Source of the DNA: Lentzea californiensis
GTDB lineage: Bacteria > Actinomycetota > Actinomycetes > Mycobacteriales > Pseudonocardiaceae
Reading direction: 5' to 3'
DNA: 64,000 bases
Assembly: GCF_024648825.1 (NCBI RefSeq)
Contig: NZ_JANBBE010000009.1
Coordinates: forward strand, 248,001 to 312,000
Below, piece by piece: positions 8,076 through 16,623 of the stretch (position 1 is the stretch's first letter; every line of letters starts with the position of its first letter). The translations under genes and the position numbers were made by a program. The notes below the pieces were generated by a model, which was not told the origin of the DNA, did no database searches, and was given only the letters and a program-made list of their open reading frames with translations.

Positions 8076-8403
8076 GACTGTCGAGCACGCTCCCGCGGAA
8101 CTGCACCGCCACACGCACGGTCCCGGCTGCGGCCACGACGCCCTCGTGCACCGGGACCACGTCGACTACCTGCACGACGGGCACCTGCACCGCGAACACG
8201 TGACGGATCGCGGTGTGCACTACGACGAGTGCGACAAGTGCAGGTGTGCGCACTGCGCGGACTCGTGCGCGCAGTGCGACTGCTCGGAATGCGACTGCCC
8301 GACCTGCAACCACGCACAATGCGCGTGTGACGGGTGCACTGACTCGTGCGCGAACTGCACGTGTGCCGAATGCAGCTGCCCCACGTGCAGTCACGCGGCG
8401 TAG
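8056..8403 (+). CDS. His/Cys-rich metallothionein-like protein
   Basis: 115 aa from the ATG at 8056, or 110 aa from ATG 8071 (MTTVEHAPAELHRHTHG). The N-terminal half is His-rich (HRHTHGPGCGHDALVHRDH, LHDGHLHREH), resembling a small actinobacterial/proteobacterial family tied to metals. The C-terminal 55 residues hold 19 Cys in C-x-C and C-x2-C spacing. They fall into two imperfect 20-residue repeats, DSCAQCDCSECDCPTCNHA and DSCANCTCAECSCPTCSHA. Such thiol density is typical of metallothioneins that chelate Zn, Cu or Cd in the cytosol; there is no signal peptide or membrane segment. No exact known metallothionein family was recognised. It ends one base from the convergent galM gene and is divergent from the adenylating enzyme. 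Confidence 0.8.
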   Translation: MSICPMTTVEHAPAELHRHTHGPGCGHDALVHRDHVDYLHDGHLHREHVTDRGVHYDECDKCRCAHCADSCAQCDCSECDCPTCNHAQCACDGCTDSCANCTCAECSCPTCSHAA

Positions 8404-8404
8404 A

Positions 8405-9490
8405 TCAGTCCGCAGTGGACAGTTGGAACACCGTCTCCTGGTGGTAGACGTCACCCGGCCTCAGCACCGTGCTGGGGAAGTCATGGCGGTTCGGCGAGTC
8501 CGGGAAGTGCTGCGCCTCCAGGGCGAAGCCGGCGCCACGGCCGTACGGGCGCCCGCTGGTACCGACCAGGTCCTCGGTCAGGAAGTTGCCCGAGTAGAAC
8601 TGCAGGCCCGGCTCGCTGGTCCACAGGGTCAGCAGGCGCCCGGAGACCGGGTCGCAGGCCTGCGCGGCGAAGGAGGCTCCGGAGGAGTCCAGCACCCAGT
8701 TGTGGTCGTAGCCCCCCGCTGTGCGCAGCTGGGGGTGGTCCGCGCCGATGCGGGAGCCGATCGCGGTCGGCAGCCGGAAGTCGAACGGGCTCGCCTCGAC
8801 CGGCACGGGCGCCCCCACCGGGATCAGGTTCTCGTCGACGGCGCAGAACCGGCTCGCGTTGAGCATCAGCGACTGGCGGTGCACGTCGCCGCTGCCCTCA
8901 CCGGCCAGGTTCCAGTAGGTGTGGTTGGTCATGTTGAGGACGGTGGGCGCGTCCGTCGTCGCGCGGTAGGTGATGCTCAGGCGGTTGTGCCGGTCGAGCC
9001 GGTACGTCACCTGAGCCTCCACGGTGCCCGGGAACCCGCCGTCCCCGTGCGGGCTCACCAGTTCGAGCTGCACGCCCACGCTGTCCGTCTCGTGCAGTTC
9101 GGTCGCGGACCACACCCGCGTGTCGAAGCCCGCGGGCCCGCCGTGCAGGCTGTTCGGGCCGTTGTTGAGCGGGAGCTGGTGCTGGACGTCGTCGAGGGTG
9201 AATGCGCCGCGGGCGATCCGGTTGGCGTACCGGCCGATCACGGCGCCGAAGAACACCCTGGCCGCGTCGGGCCGGTTGTTCGCGACGTAGTCGTCGAGCG
9301 AGGGGAACCCGAGGACCACGTTGGCGGGAACGCCGTGGCGGTCCGGTGCCTCCAGCGACTGGATCACACCGCCGTAGTCCAGCACCCGCACGGTCAGCCC
9401 GCCCGGCCACGCCAGGACGTACCGGTGGACGTCGGTGTCACCGGCCCGTCCGAACAGTTCCCGGCGTAGCTCGGGTTCCCGCTGCGACAT
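8405..9490 (-). CDS. galM: Aldose 1-epimerase (mutarotase)
   Basis: 361 aa. Family motifs: NNGPNSLHGGPAGFDTRVW near residue 105, the catalytic His in MTNHTYWNLAG (about 186), and the catalytic Glu in GFALEAQHFPDSPN near the C-terminus. It interconverts alpha and beta anomers of aldoses in the cytoplasm so that released sugars enter catabolism. A GAGGAG Shine-Dalgarno precedes the ATG, and only 13 bases separate it from the double-GH43 gene, making it the last gene of the chvE-mmsA-mmsB-GH43-galM operon. L-arabinose or D-xylose/galactose is the likely physiological substrate given the operon. Confidence 0.93.
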   Translation of the reverse strand: MSQREPELRRELFGRAGDTDVHRYVLAWPGGLTVRVLDYGGVIQSLEAPDRHGVPANVVLGFPSLDDYVANNRPDAARVFFGAVIGRYANRIARGAFTLDDVQHQLPLNNGPNSLHGGPAGFDTRVWSATELHETDSVGVQLELVSPHGDGGFPGTVEAQVTYRLDRHNRLSITYRATTDAPTVLNMTNHTYWNLAGEGSGDVHRQSLMLNASRFCAVDENLIPVGAPVPVEASPFDFRLPTAIGSRIGADHPQLRTAGGYDHNWVLDSSGASFAAQACDPVSGRLLTLWTSEPGLQFYSGNFLTEDLVGTSGRPYGRGAGFALEAQHFPDSPNRHDFPSTVLRPGDVYHQETVFQLSTAD

Positions 9491-9503
9491 CGAACTCCTC
9501 GTA

Positions 9504-12500
9504 TCAGTTGATCAGGGCCCGGCAGTGCTGAGGCCGGATCCGTTGTGGTGCGACGCTCTCCAGCGTCGGTGCGACCGGGACGATGGAGCCGTCGCGGCCG
9601 AACCTCATCCTGTCTATCGTGGTCTCGCGGTGCGTGCCGTCCCCACCGGGGATGGCGAAGCGGTGGTAGACGAGGTACCAGTCGTCCGTGCCCGGCACCT
9701 GCAGCATCGAACTGTGGCCGGTGCCCTTGACGTCGAGCTTCAGGTCCTTGCTCAGGATCAGGCCGCGGTTCGTGAACGGGCCGGTCGGGCTGGGCGCGGT
9801 GGCGTAGGCGACGCGGTAGTCCTCGCTGCGGGTGTCGTCGATCGACCAGCTCAGGTAGTAGGTGCCCTTGCGCTCCACCATGAACAGGCCCTCCCGGAAG
9901 TCCGTCAGCCCGGTGAGGCGGGTGATCTTGGCCGGGTCGTAGGAGATCATGTCACTGTTGAGCGGAACGACGTAGGCCTCGCCGTTGCCCCAGTACAGGT
10001 ACGCCTGTCCGGAGCGGTCCACGAAGACGGCGGGGTCGATGGCCTGGCCCCCACCGGTGGGGTTGCGCGAGATCAGGGGCTGACCGGAGTCGACGAACGG
10101 GCCGGTCGGGGAGTCGCTCACGGCGACGCCGATCTTGGCCTCGGCGCAGAAGTAGAAGTAGTACTTCCCGTCGCGTTCGACGATGGCCGGCGCCCACGCG
10201 TTGCGGTCCGCCCAGCTCACGCCGGGACCGAGGTCGAGGATGACGCCCTCGTCCTTCCAGTCGACCAGGTTCTTCGACGACCAGGCGGAGAACTTCGTGC
10301 CGCTCCAGCCGTCGAAGCCGTCCGTGGTCGCGTAGATGTAGTAGGTGTCGCCGAACGCGACGACGTTCGGGTCGGCGTTGAGACCCGGCAGCACGGGGCT
10401 GCGCATCTCGTGGGCCTCGACCGTCCACACCCGACTCTCGCGGCCCGACCGCACGGTGAACTGCCGCGGCTTGCGCAGGTCGACAGGGCCGCTGGGCGTG
10501 ATGGACGCTCCGGGAGCCAGACCGAAGTCGAGCGCGACCCGCCGCAGGTCGGTGCCCGGCCGCACGGGGAGCACGACGCTGCCCGGTTCGATGACGGCGG
10601 GTGCTTTGAGCGAGTTGTGCGCGACTGACCGGATCAGGGTCGCGTTGAACGGCAGCGCGGCCACCTCGGTGCTCGCGAGCGCCCGGTTGTAGAGCCGGAC
10701 GTCCTTCATCCTGCCCTGGAAGGTCCTGTCCGCCGCGTAGACCGATCTGCCCAGGTAGTTGGCCGCCGTGATCCCGCCGCCGATGTCGGACGGCTTGATG
10801 GAGACGGCGGTGTTGCGTGCTACCTCGACGCCGTCGAGGTACAGCACCTCCACGCCGTTGCCGACCGTCAGCGTCACGTTCTTCCAGACGCCGCGTGGCA
10901 ACGCCTTGCCGGAGTTCACGCCCTGCTCGGTCGTCCAGTTGCCGGTGGCGATCGCACCTCGGTAGGTGTCACCGGTGCTGAACAGGTAACCGTTGCCGGT
11001 GCCGTTCGGCGCGGTGTTGCCGAAGCCGTAGAGGAAGTACGGCGTCTGCTGGGCCGGGTCCACCAGCACGTCGGCGGAGATCGTGGCCGCCTGGGCACCG
11101 GTCAGCATGTTGTTCGGCAGCTGGACGTGCCCGCCGCGCAGCGACAGGGACCCCTCGGAGAACGCGGCGTCGCCGGCGAGCACGCCGTCGTAGCCGTGGC
11201 CGGCGGCGTCGGCGGTGGAACCGGTGAGCGGCCAGTGCGCGACGAGGCCCTTCGTATCGGCCTTCACCGGCGGCGGTGCAGCGGTGAGCCGGCTCAGTTC
11301 GGCCTGGGTCACCGGCAGCACCGTGCCGTGGCGCGGGGACGCGGGCAGGCGGGCGCCCGTGGACATCGTCCACTTCCCGGAGGCGAGGTCGGTCGTCTCG
11401 AACGGCACGTAGCCGCGGCCGCCGTACTCGTCGATGAACAGGTACCACTTGTTCTCGGTGTTGGACTTGAACCCGGTCGGGCCCTCACCGGCGCTCAGGC
11501 CGGGGCTGGTCGGGGTGGCCTTGCCGATGCACTCGGCGACGAAGTCGTACTCCGGGTTCAGCAGGTCCGCCGACTTCTCCGCGGTGATGTACTTGCTGCA
11601 CGGCGAGGACGACGAGTTGTTCCGCTCGTCCTTGGTGTAGCGGTAGTAGGTGCCGCCGTGCTCGATGACCGTCGAGTCGATGACCGAGTAGCCGGGGTCG
11701 ATCCACACCTTCGCCGGGCTGAACGTCACGAAGTCGCGCGTGGTCGCGTACATCATCCGGTTGTAGCTGTCGCCCGTGTGGCCGGGATCGCTCTCCGCGT
11801 ACAGCTTCGAGGCCCAGTAGACGACGTAGTTGCCACGCTTGGCGTCCCAGAACGCCTCCGGTGCCCACGTGTTGCCCGCGGTCGGCGGCGAGACCTGGAC
11901 GCTGCGCTGGCGCGACCAGTTCCGCAGGTCCGTCGACTCCCACACCATCAGCGACCGGCTGCCGCTGCGCTGCGCCGCGTCCCAGCCGCGTCCGCCGTTG
12001 ATCTTCAGGTCGGTGGCCAGCAGGAAGAACTTGTCGCCCTCGGGGGAGCGCAGGATGAACGGGTCGCGCACGCCCAGCTCGCCGAGGCTGGACTTCAGCA
12101 CCGGCTGGCCGCCGTTGACCTCGGAGAAGTCCAGCGGGTTGTTGCCGTTGCTGGCGGCGGCGTAGATCTGCTCGCCGATCGGGCTGCCTTCACCGGTGAA
12201 GTAGAAGAAGCTGTAGCCCGCCAGCGGTTCCTTGGCGGGCGACGGGGCGACGGTGGCGGTGAGCGCGCGAGTGGTGCTCTGCTGCCCGCGGCTCACCTTC
12301 GCCGTCAGCACGACCTTGGTGGGCTTGCCGCCCGCAGGAGGACGGCTCACCTCACCGGTCGGCGTGATCACCTTGGCGTTGGACGACTTCCACGTGACGC
12401 TCGTGTCGTGCGCACCGGTGGTGGGCAGGGTGAGGTGGCCGCGGACGTCGTCGATGTTCGGGACTTCCAACGCGTTCGCCGCTGTCCGCACGAGCGGTTC

Positions 12501-12578
12501 GGCGGCGGCCGGGGTGATGGGGACCAGGGCGGCCGTCACGGCCACCACCAGACCGAAACGGCGCAGGGATGACAACAT
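9504..12578 (-). CDS. Secreted multidomain enzyme with two GH43 domains and a LamG domain
   Basis: 1024 aa. A signal peptide (1-26, ending PAAAEP) is followed by an atrophied bacterial Ig-like domain (about 36-112, NIDDVRGHLTLPTTG). The first GH43-like propeller spans about 120-430 (RDPFILRSPEGDKFFLLATDLKI; NTWAPEAFWD). A concanavalin-type LamG domain lies at about 440-610 (HWPLTGSTADAAGHGYDG). A second Ig-like strand region precedes the C-terminal GH43 (about 728-1015) with NADPNVVAFGDTYYIYATTDG carrying its Asp base, RNAWAPAIVERDGKYYFY, and the REGLFMVERKG Glu region. The enzyme probably releases arabinose or xylose from complex side chains using two active sites. GGAAGG lies upstream of the ATG, 36 bases after the permease stop. 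Confidence 0.9.
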   Translation of the reverse strand: MLSSLRRFGLVVAVTAALVPITPAAAEPLVRTAANALEVPNIDDVRGHLTLPTTGAHDTSVTWKSSNAKVITPTGEVSRPPAGGKPTKVVLTAKVSRGQQSTTRALTATVAPSPAKEPLAGYSFFYFTGEGSPIGEQIYAAASNGNNPLDFSEVNGGQPVLKSSLGELGVRDPFILRSPEGDKFFLLATDLKINGGRGWDAAQRSGSRSLMVWESTDLRNWSRQRSVQVSPPTAGNTWAPEAFWDAKRGNYVVYWASKLYAESDPGHTGDSYNRMMYATTRDFVTFSPAKVWIDPGYSVIDSTVIEHGGTYYRYTKDERNNSSSSPCSKYITAEKSADLLNPEYDFVAECIGKATPTSPGLSAGEGPTGFKSNTENKWYLFIDEYGGRGYVPFETTDLASGKWTMSTGARLPASPRHGTVLPVTQAELSRLTAAPPPVKADTKGLVAHWPLTGSTADAAGHGYDGVLAGDAAFSEGSLSLRGGHVQLPNNMLTGAQAATISADVLVDPAQQTPYFLYGFGNTAPNGTGNGYLFSTGDTYRGAIATGNWTTEQGVNSGKALPRGVWKNVTLTVGNGVEVLYLDGVEVARNTAVSIKPSDIGGGITAANYLGRSVYAADRTFQGRMKDVRLYNRALASTEVAALPFNATLIRSVAHNSLKAPAVIEPGSVVLPVRPGTDLRRVALDFGLAPGASITPSGPVDLRKPRQFTVRSGRESRVWTVEAHEMRSPVLPGLNADPNVVAFGDTYYIYATTDGFDGWSGTKFSAWSSKNLVDWKDEGVILDLGPGVSWADRNAWAPAIVERDGKYYFYFCAEAKIGVAVSDSPTGPFVDSGQPLISRNPTGGGQAIDPAVFVDRSGQAYLYWGNGEAYVVPLNSDMISYDPAKITRLTGLTDFREGLFMVERKGTYYLSWSIDDTRSEDYRVAYATAPSPTGPFTNRGLILSKDLKLDVKGTGHSSMLQVPGTDDWYLVYHRFAIPGGDGTHRETTIDRMRFGRDGSIVPVAPTLESVAPQRIRPQHCRALIN

Positions 12579-12614
12579 CGTTGTTGTTCGCCTTCCGGGG
12601 TGGGCAGGGGGACT

Positions 12615-13829
12615 TCAGGCGCGCCGCTTGGTCCAGACGTCGTAGGCGACCGCCGCGAGCAGGACGAGACCCTTCACGAGCATCACGCGTTCACTGGGTG
12701 CGCCGATCAGCGACATGCCGTTGTTGATGACACCCATGATCAGGCCGCCGGTGATGGCGCCGACGACCTTGCCGACACCGCCCTGGACCGCGGCGCCACC
12801 GATGAACGCGGCCGCGATGGCGTCCAGCTCGAACGACATGCCCGCCGTCGGGCCCGCCTGGTTGAGCCGGCCGGCGAAGATCACGCCGGCCAGCGCGGCC
12901 AGCGCGCCCATGTTGACGAACACCCAGAACGTGACGGCCTTGACCTTCACGCCGGACAGCGTGGCGGCCTGCAGGTTGCCGCCGATCGAGTAGATGTGCC
13001 GTCCGAACACGGAGTTGCCGGCCATCAGCGAGTAGCCGAGCGCGAGCGCCGCGAGCAGCACCAGCACCCACGGCAGGTTGCGGAAGCGGGCGAGCTGCAC
13101 CACGACGGCCATCACGACGACACCGACGCCGACGATCTTGAGGACGAACACCGGCATCGGCTCGACGACCTGGCCGTAGCCGAGCCGGGCCGCGCGCTTG
13201 CGCCACTGCGACAACGCGAACCCGACCACGAACGCGAGTCCGGCGAGCAGGCTCACCAGGTCGGCGCCGCCGAGCGGGCCGAGACCGATGTTGCCGAGGT
13301 AGCCGCCCGTGAAGCCGTTCGCGAGCGAGCGGATCTCGTCGGGGAACGGCCCGATGCCCTGGTTGCCCAGCGTCGTCAGGGTGAGCGCGCGGAACACCAG
13401 CATGCCCGCCAGCGTGACGATGAACGCCGGGATGCCGAAGTACGCGATCCAGTAACCCTGCGCCGCGCCGATCAACGCACCCGAGAGCAGCGTCAGCAGC
13501 ACCGCCACCGGCCACGGCAGTCCCCATTGGACGGTCAGCACCGCGCAGATCGCCCCGGTCAGCGCCACCGTCGAGCCGACCGAGAGGTCGATGTGCCCGC
13601 CGATGATCACCAGGATCATGCCGATCGCGAGGATCAGCACGTAGGAGTTCTGCACGATGATGTTCGAGATGTTCTGCGGCTGCAGCAGGGCGCCGTCGGT
13701 CAGCACCGCGAACAGGACGACGATCAGCGCGAACGCGACGTAGATGCCCGACTGCCGCAGGTTGATCGAGAACCGCCGGGACCGGGCGGGCGGGGCTGCG
13801 GCGGGAGCGGGCGCGGTCTTCGTGGTCAT
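12615..13829 (-). CDS. mmsB: Multiple-monosaccharide ABC transporter permease
   Basis: 404 aa from the ATG at 13829, which overlaps the ATPase stop (ATGA). A Pro/Ala-rich cytoplasmic N-terminus (PAPAAAPPA) precedes about ten membrane helices. The BPD_transp_2 signature GGHIDLSVGSTVALTGA is in the second to third helix and AAFIGGAAVQGGVGKVVGA near the end. It is long for the RbsC family because of an insert with SQWRKRAARLGY and a charged loop, which is typical of the GguB/MmsB group. It forms the inner-membrane channel for monosaccharides delivered by the ChvE-like binding protein. Confidence 0.93.
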   Translation of the reverse strand: MTTKTAPAPAAAPPARSRRFSINLRQSGIYVAFALIVVLFAVLTDGALLQPQNISNIIVQNSYVLILAIGMILVIIGGHIDLSVGSTVALTGAICAVLTVQWGLPWPVAVLLTLLSGALIGAAQGYWIAYFGIPAFIVTLAGMLVFRALTLTTLGNQGIGPFPDEIRSLANGFTGGYLGNIGLGPLGGADLVSLLAGLAFVVGFALSQWRKRAARLGYGQVVEPMPVFVLKIVGVGVVVMAVVVQLARFRNLPWVLVLLAALALGYSLMAGNSVFGRHIYSIGGNLQAATLSGVKVKAVTFWVFVNMGALAALAGVIFAGRLNQAGPTAGMSFELDAIAAAFIGGAAVQGGVGKVVGAITGGLIMGVINNGMSLIGAPSERVMLVKGLVLLAAVAYDVWTKRRA

Positions 13830-15352
13830 GAGCTCTGTCCTCGCGTCATAAACTGCATCAAGCGTTCCTGCGTGGCCTCTTCGCGGCTGACCTCGCCGGT
13901 GATGCGGCCCTCCGACAGCGCGTACACGCGGTCGCACAGGCCGAGGAGCTCCGGTAGCTCCGAGGAGATCACCAGCACCGCGCGCCCCTGGGCGGCGAGG
14001 TCGTTGATGATCGAGTAGATCTCGTACTTCGCGCCGACGTCGATGCCGCGCGTCGGTTCGTCGAGGATCAGCACGTCCGGGTCGGTGAACATCCACTTCG
14101 CCAGCACGACCTTCTGCTGGTTGCCGCCGGACAGCGTGCCGGTCGGGGTCGACACGGCGGCGGTCCTGATGCCCATCGACTTCCGGAACCGTTCCGCGAC
14201 CGTGTACTCCTCGTTCTCGTTCACCCACCCGCGGTTCGCGAGCTTGTCCAGCGCCGCGGCGGAGACGTTGCGCTGCACGCCCTCGATCAGGTTGAGCCCG
14301 TACTTCTTGCGGTCCTCGCTCACATACGCGAGGCCGTGCCGGATCGCGCCGCGCACGGTGCGCGTGTCGATCTCCTGGCCGTTCTTGACCACGCGCCCGG
14401 AGATGCCGACGCCGTACGAGCGGCCGAAGACGCTCATCGCGAGCTCCGTACGGCCCGCGCCCATCAGACCGGCGAGACCGACGATCTCCCCGCGCCGCAG
14501 GGTCAGCGTGGCGTTGTCCACGACGACCCGGTCCGGCTGGGCGGGGCTGTGCACGGTCCAGTCCTCGATGCGCAGCACCTCCTCGCCGATGTCGGGCGTG
14601 CGCGGCGGGAACCGGTGCTCGAGGTCGCGGCCGACCATGCCGGAGATGATGCGTTCCTCGCTGAGACCCTTGGCGGGCAACGTCTCGATGGTCTTCCCAT
14701 CGCGCAGCACCGTGACGGTGTCGGCGATCCGGGTGACCTCGCCCAGCTTGTGGGAGATGATCACCGAGGTGATGCCCTCGTCCCGCAGGCCGTCGAGCAG
14801 GTCCAGCAGGTGCTGCGAGTCGTCGTCGTTGAGCGCCGCCGTCGGCTCGTCCAGGATCAGGAGGCTGACCTCCTTGGACAACGCCTTGGCGATCTCGACG
14901 AGCTGCTGCTTGCCGACGCCGAGGTCGTTCACCGGGGTCGTCGGGTTCTCCCGCAGGCCCACGCGGTCGAGCAGCGCCTGGGCCTCGTGGTTGGTGCGGT
15001 TCCAGTCGATGAACCCGCGCCGGGACCTCTCGTTGCCCAGGAACAGGTTCTCCGCCACGGAGAGCTGGCCGCACAGCGCCAGCTCCTGGTGGATGATCAC
15101 GATGCCGCGGCGCTCGCTGTCGCGAATGCCGTCGAACGCGCACGGCTCACCCTCGAAGAGGATGTCGCCGTCGTACGTGCCGTGCGGGTGTACCCCGGAC
15201 AGCACCTTCATCAGCGTGGACTTGCCCGCGCCGTTCTCACCGCAGATCGCGTGGATCTCACCGCGCCGCACGGTCAACGAGACCTCGTGCAGCGCGGTGA
15301 CACCCGCGAACCTCTTGGTGATACCGCGCATCACCAGGATGTCGTCGGACAC
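13826..15352 (-). CDS. mmsA: Multiple-monosaccharide ABC transporter ATPase (two ABC domains)
   Basis: 508 aa with tandem ATPase halves. The first has Walker A GENGAGKSTLMKVLSG (about 38-53), the signature VGKQQLVEIAKAL and Walker B LLILDEPTAALN. The second has the degenerate Walker A GLMGAGRTELAMSVFG usual in this class, LSGGNQQKVVLAKWM and VLILDEPTRGIDVG. It powers monosaccharide import with the adjacent permease and binding protein. The start lies five bases from the binding-protein stop, in the same operon. Confidence 0.95.
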   Translation of the reverse strand: MSDDILVMRGITKRFAGVTALHEVSLTVRRGEIHAICGENGAGKSTLMKVLSGVHPHGTYDGDILFEGEPCAFDGIRDSERRGIVIIHQELALCGQLSVAENLFLGNERSRRGFIDWNRTNHEAQALLDRVGLRENPTTPVNDLGVGKQQLVEIAKALSKEVSLLILDEPTAALNDDDSQHLLDLLDGLRDEGITSVIISHKLGEVTRIADTVTVLRDGKTIETLPAKGLSEERIISGMVGRDLEHRFPPRTPDIGEEVLRIEDWTVHSPAQPDRVVVDNATLTLRRGEIVGLAGLMGAGRTELAMSVFGRSYGVGISGRVVKNGQEIDTRTVRGAIRHGLAYVSEDRKKYGLNLIEGVQRNVSAAALDKLANRGWVNENEEYTVAERFRKSMGIRTAAVSTPTGTLSGGNQQKVVLAKWMFTDPDVLILDEPTRGIDVGAKYEIYSIINDLAAQGRAVLVISSELPELLGLCDRVYALSEGRITGEVSREEATQERLMQFMTRGQSS

Positions 15353-15357
15353 AGGAC

Positions 15358-16443
15358 CTACTTGAGCTGGTCGGCGGTGTAGTAACCGGAGTCGATCAGT
15401 TCCTTCTGGTAGTTCGCCTTGTCCACGGGGACGGGCTGGAGCAGGAAGGACGGCACGACCTTGTTGCCGTTGTCGTAGTCCTTCGTGTTGTTGACCTCGG
15501 GCTTGCCGCCCTTGAGCACCGCGTCGGCCATCTTCACCGTGACGTCGGCGAGCAGGCGGGTGTCCTTGTGGATCGTGGAGTACTGCTCACCGGCGATGAT
15601 CGACTTCACCGAGGCGACCTCGGCGTCCTGACCGGTGACGATCGGGTAGGCCTGGCCGGCCGTGCCGTAGCCACCGCTCTTGAGCGCGGAGAGGATGCCG
15701 ATCGAGATGCCGTCGTAGGGGGACAGCACGCCGTCGACCTTGGCACCGCCGTAGGTCGAGGTGAGCAGGTCCTCCATGCGCTTCTGCGCGGTCGCGGGGT
15801 CCCAGCGCAGGATCGCGACGGTCTTGAAGTCCTTCTGACCCGACTTCACGACGAGCTTGCCCTGGTCGACGAGCGGCTGGAGCACGGACATGGCGCCGTT
15901 GAAGAAGAACGTGGCGTTGTTGTCGTCCGGCGACCCGGCGAACAGCTCGACGTTGAACGGGCCCTCGCCCTTCGCCTTCAGCCCGGCCAGCAGCGAGTTC
16001 GCCTGCTCCACGCCGACCTTGAAGTTGTCGAACGTCGCGTAGTAGTCGACGTTCGGGCTCTTGCGGATCAGCCGGTCGTAGGCGATCACCGGGATCTTGG
16101 CGTCGGCGGCCTGCTGCAGCTGCGAGGTGATCGCGGTGCCGTCGATCGAGGCGACGATCAGGAGCTTGGCGCCCTTGGTGATCTGGTTCTCGATCTGGTT
16201 GGCCTGGGTCGGGATGTCGTTCTCCGCGTACTGGAGGTCGACCTTGTACCCCTTGCCCTCCAGGGCCTTCTTGATGTTGTCGCCGTCGTGGATCCAGCGT
16301 TCGGACGACCGCGTCGGCATGGTGACGCCCACCAGCGCACCTTCGCTGCTCGTGGTCTGCTGGTCGACCGTCTTCTGCGCCGAACCACAGGCGGCGAGGG
16401 TGACGGCGAGTGCGGTGGTGGCCGCGATCCTGGCAAGCCTCAT
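15358..16443 (-). CDS. chvE: ChvE-type multiple sugar-binding lipoprotein
   Basis: 361 aa. The N-terminus is a lipoprotein signal with lipobox LAAC (MRLARIAATTALAVTLAAC), so the mature protein is anchored outside the membrane. The periplasmic-binding-protein fold is evident from IDGTAITSQLQQAADAKIPVIAYDRL, GVLSPYDGISIGILSALK and IVTGQDAEVASVKSI, all close to ChvE/xylose- and arabinose-binding proteins. It captures aldoses (arabinose, xylose, galactose, glucose are known ChvE ligands) for the MmsA/MmsB importer. GAGGAGAAGCA precedes the ATG. It heads the operon, and two LacI-type operators lie in its promoter region. Confidence 0.95.
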   Translation of the reverse strand: MRLARIAATTALAVTLAACGSAQKTVDQQTTSSEGALVGVTMPTRSSERWIHDGDNIKKALEGKGYKVDLQYAENDIPTQANQIENQITKGAKLLIVASIDGTAITSQLQQAADAKIPVIAYDRLIRKSPNVDYYATFDNFKVGVEQANSLLAGLKAKGEGPFNVELFAGSPDDNNATFFFNGAMSVLQPLVDQGKLVVKSGQKDFKTVAILRWDPATAQKRMEDLLTSTYGGAKVDGVLSPYDGISIGILSALKSGGYGTAGQAYPIVTGQDAEVASVKSIIAGEQYSTIHKDTRLLADVTVKMADAVLKGGKPEVNNTKDYDNGNKVVPSFLLQPVPVDKANYQKELIDSGYYTADQLK

Positions 16444-16491
16444 TGCTTCTCCTCGATGTCACCGACAGGCAACAATGCTGTAGGCGGCGAG

Positions 16492-16505
16492 TGTTATCGC
16501 TAACA
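16492..16505. promoter_or_regulatory. LacI-family operator 1 of the chvE operon
   Basis: TGTTATCGCTAACA, a 14-bp near-palindrome with perfect TGTTA/TAACA arms, 49-62 bases upstream of the chvE ATG. The form matches sugar-responsive LacI/GalR operators of actinobacteria. No matching regulator gene is adjacent, so it is probably encoded elsewhere. Confidence 0.65.
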
Positions 16506-16547
16506 ACTGGCCCGTCAAGTTTCATCTGGATAACAGCAGGTACTGCC

Positions 16548-16561
16548 TGTTAGCGCTCACA
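16548..16561. promoter_or_regulatory. LacI-family operator 2 of the chvE operon
   Basis: TGTTAGCGCTCACA, a second copy with one arm mismatch, 56 bp (about five helical turns) from operator 1. The spacing suits DNA looping or cooperative binding by one regulator. Confidence 0.6.
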
Positions 16562-16578
16562 GAGGCCGCAAACGCAGA

Positions 16579-16610
16579 GCGCCCGCCGCCACCGAAGTGA
16601 CAGCGGGCGC
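16579..16610 (-). terminator. Hairpin after the GH9 gene
   Basis: GCGCCCGC (16579-16586) pairs perfectly with GCGGGCGC (16603-16610), 14 bases past the GH9 stop on the minus strand. There is no U-tract, as is common in high-GC actinomycetes. It would separate the cellulase transcript from the chvE operon. Confidence 0.55.
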
Positions 16611-16623
16611 ATCCCTGGTGCGG

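Noticed and set aside
12600..14018. 472-codon plus-strand frame over the permease gene
   Set aside because: Composition is antisense-like (Arg/His/Asp-rich), and the minus strand encodes a clear MmsB permease.
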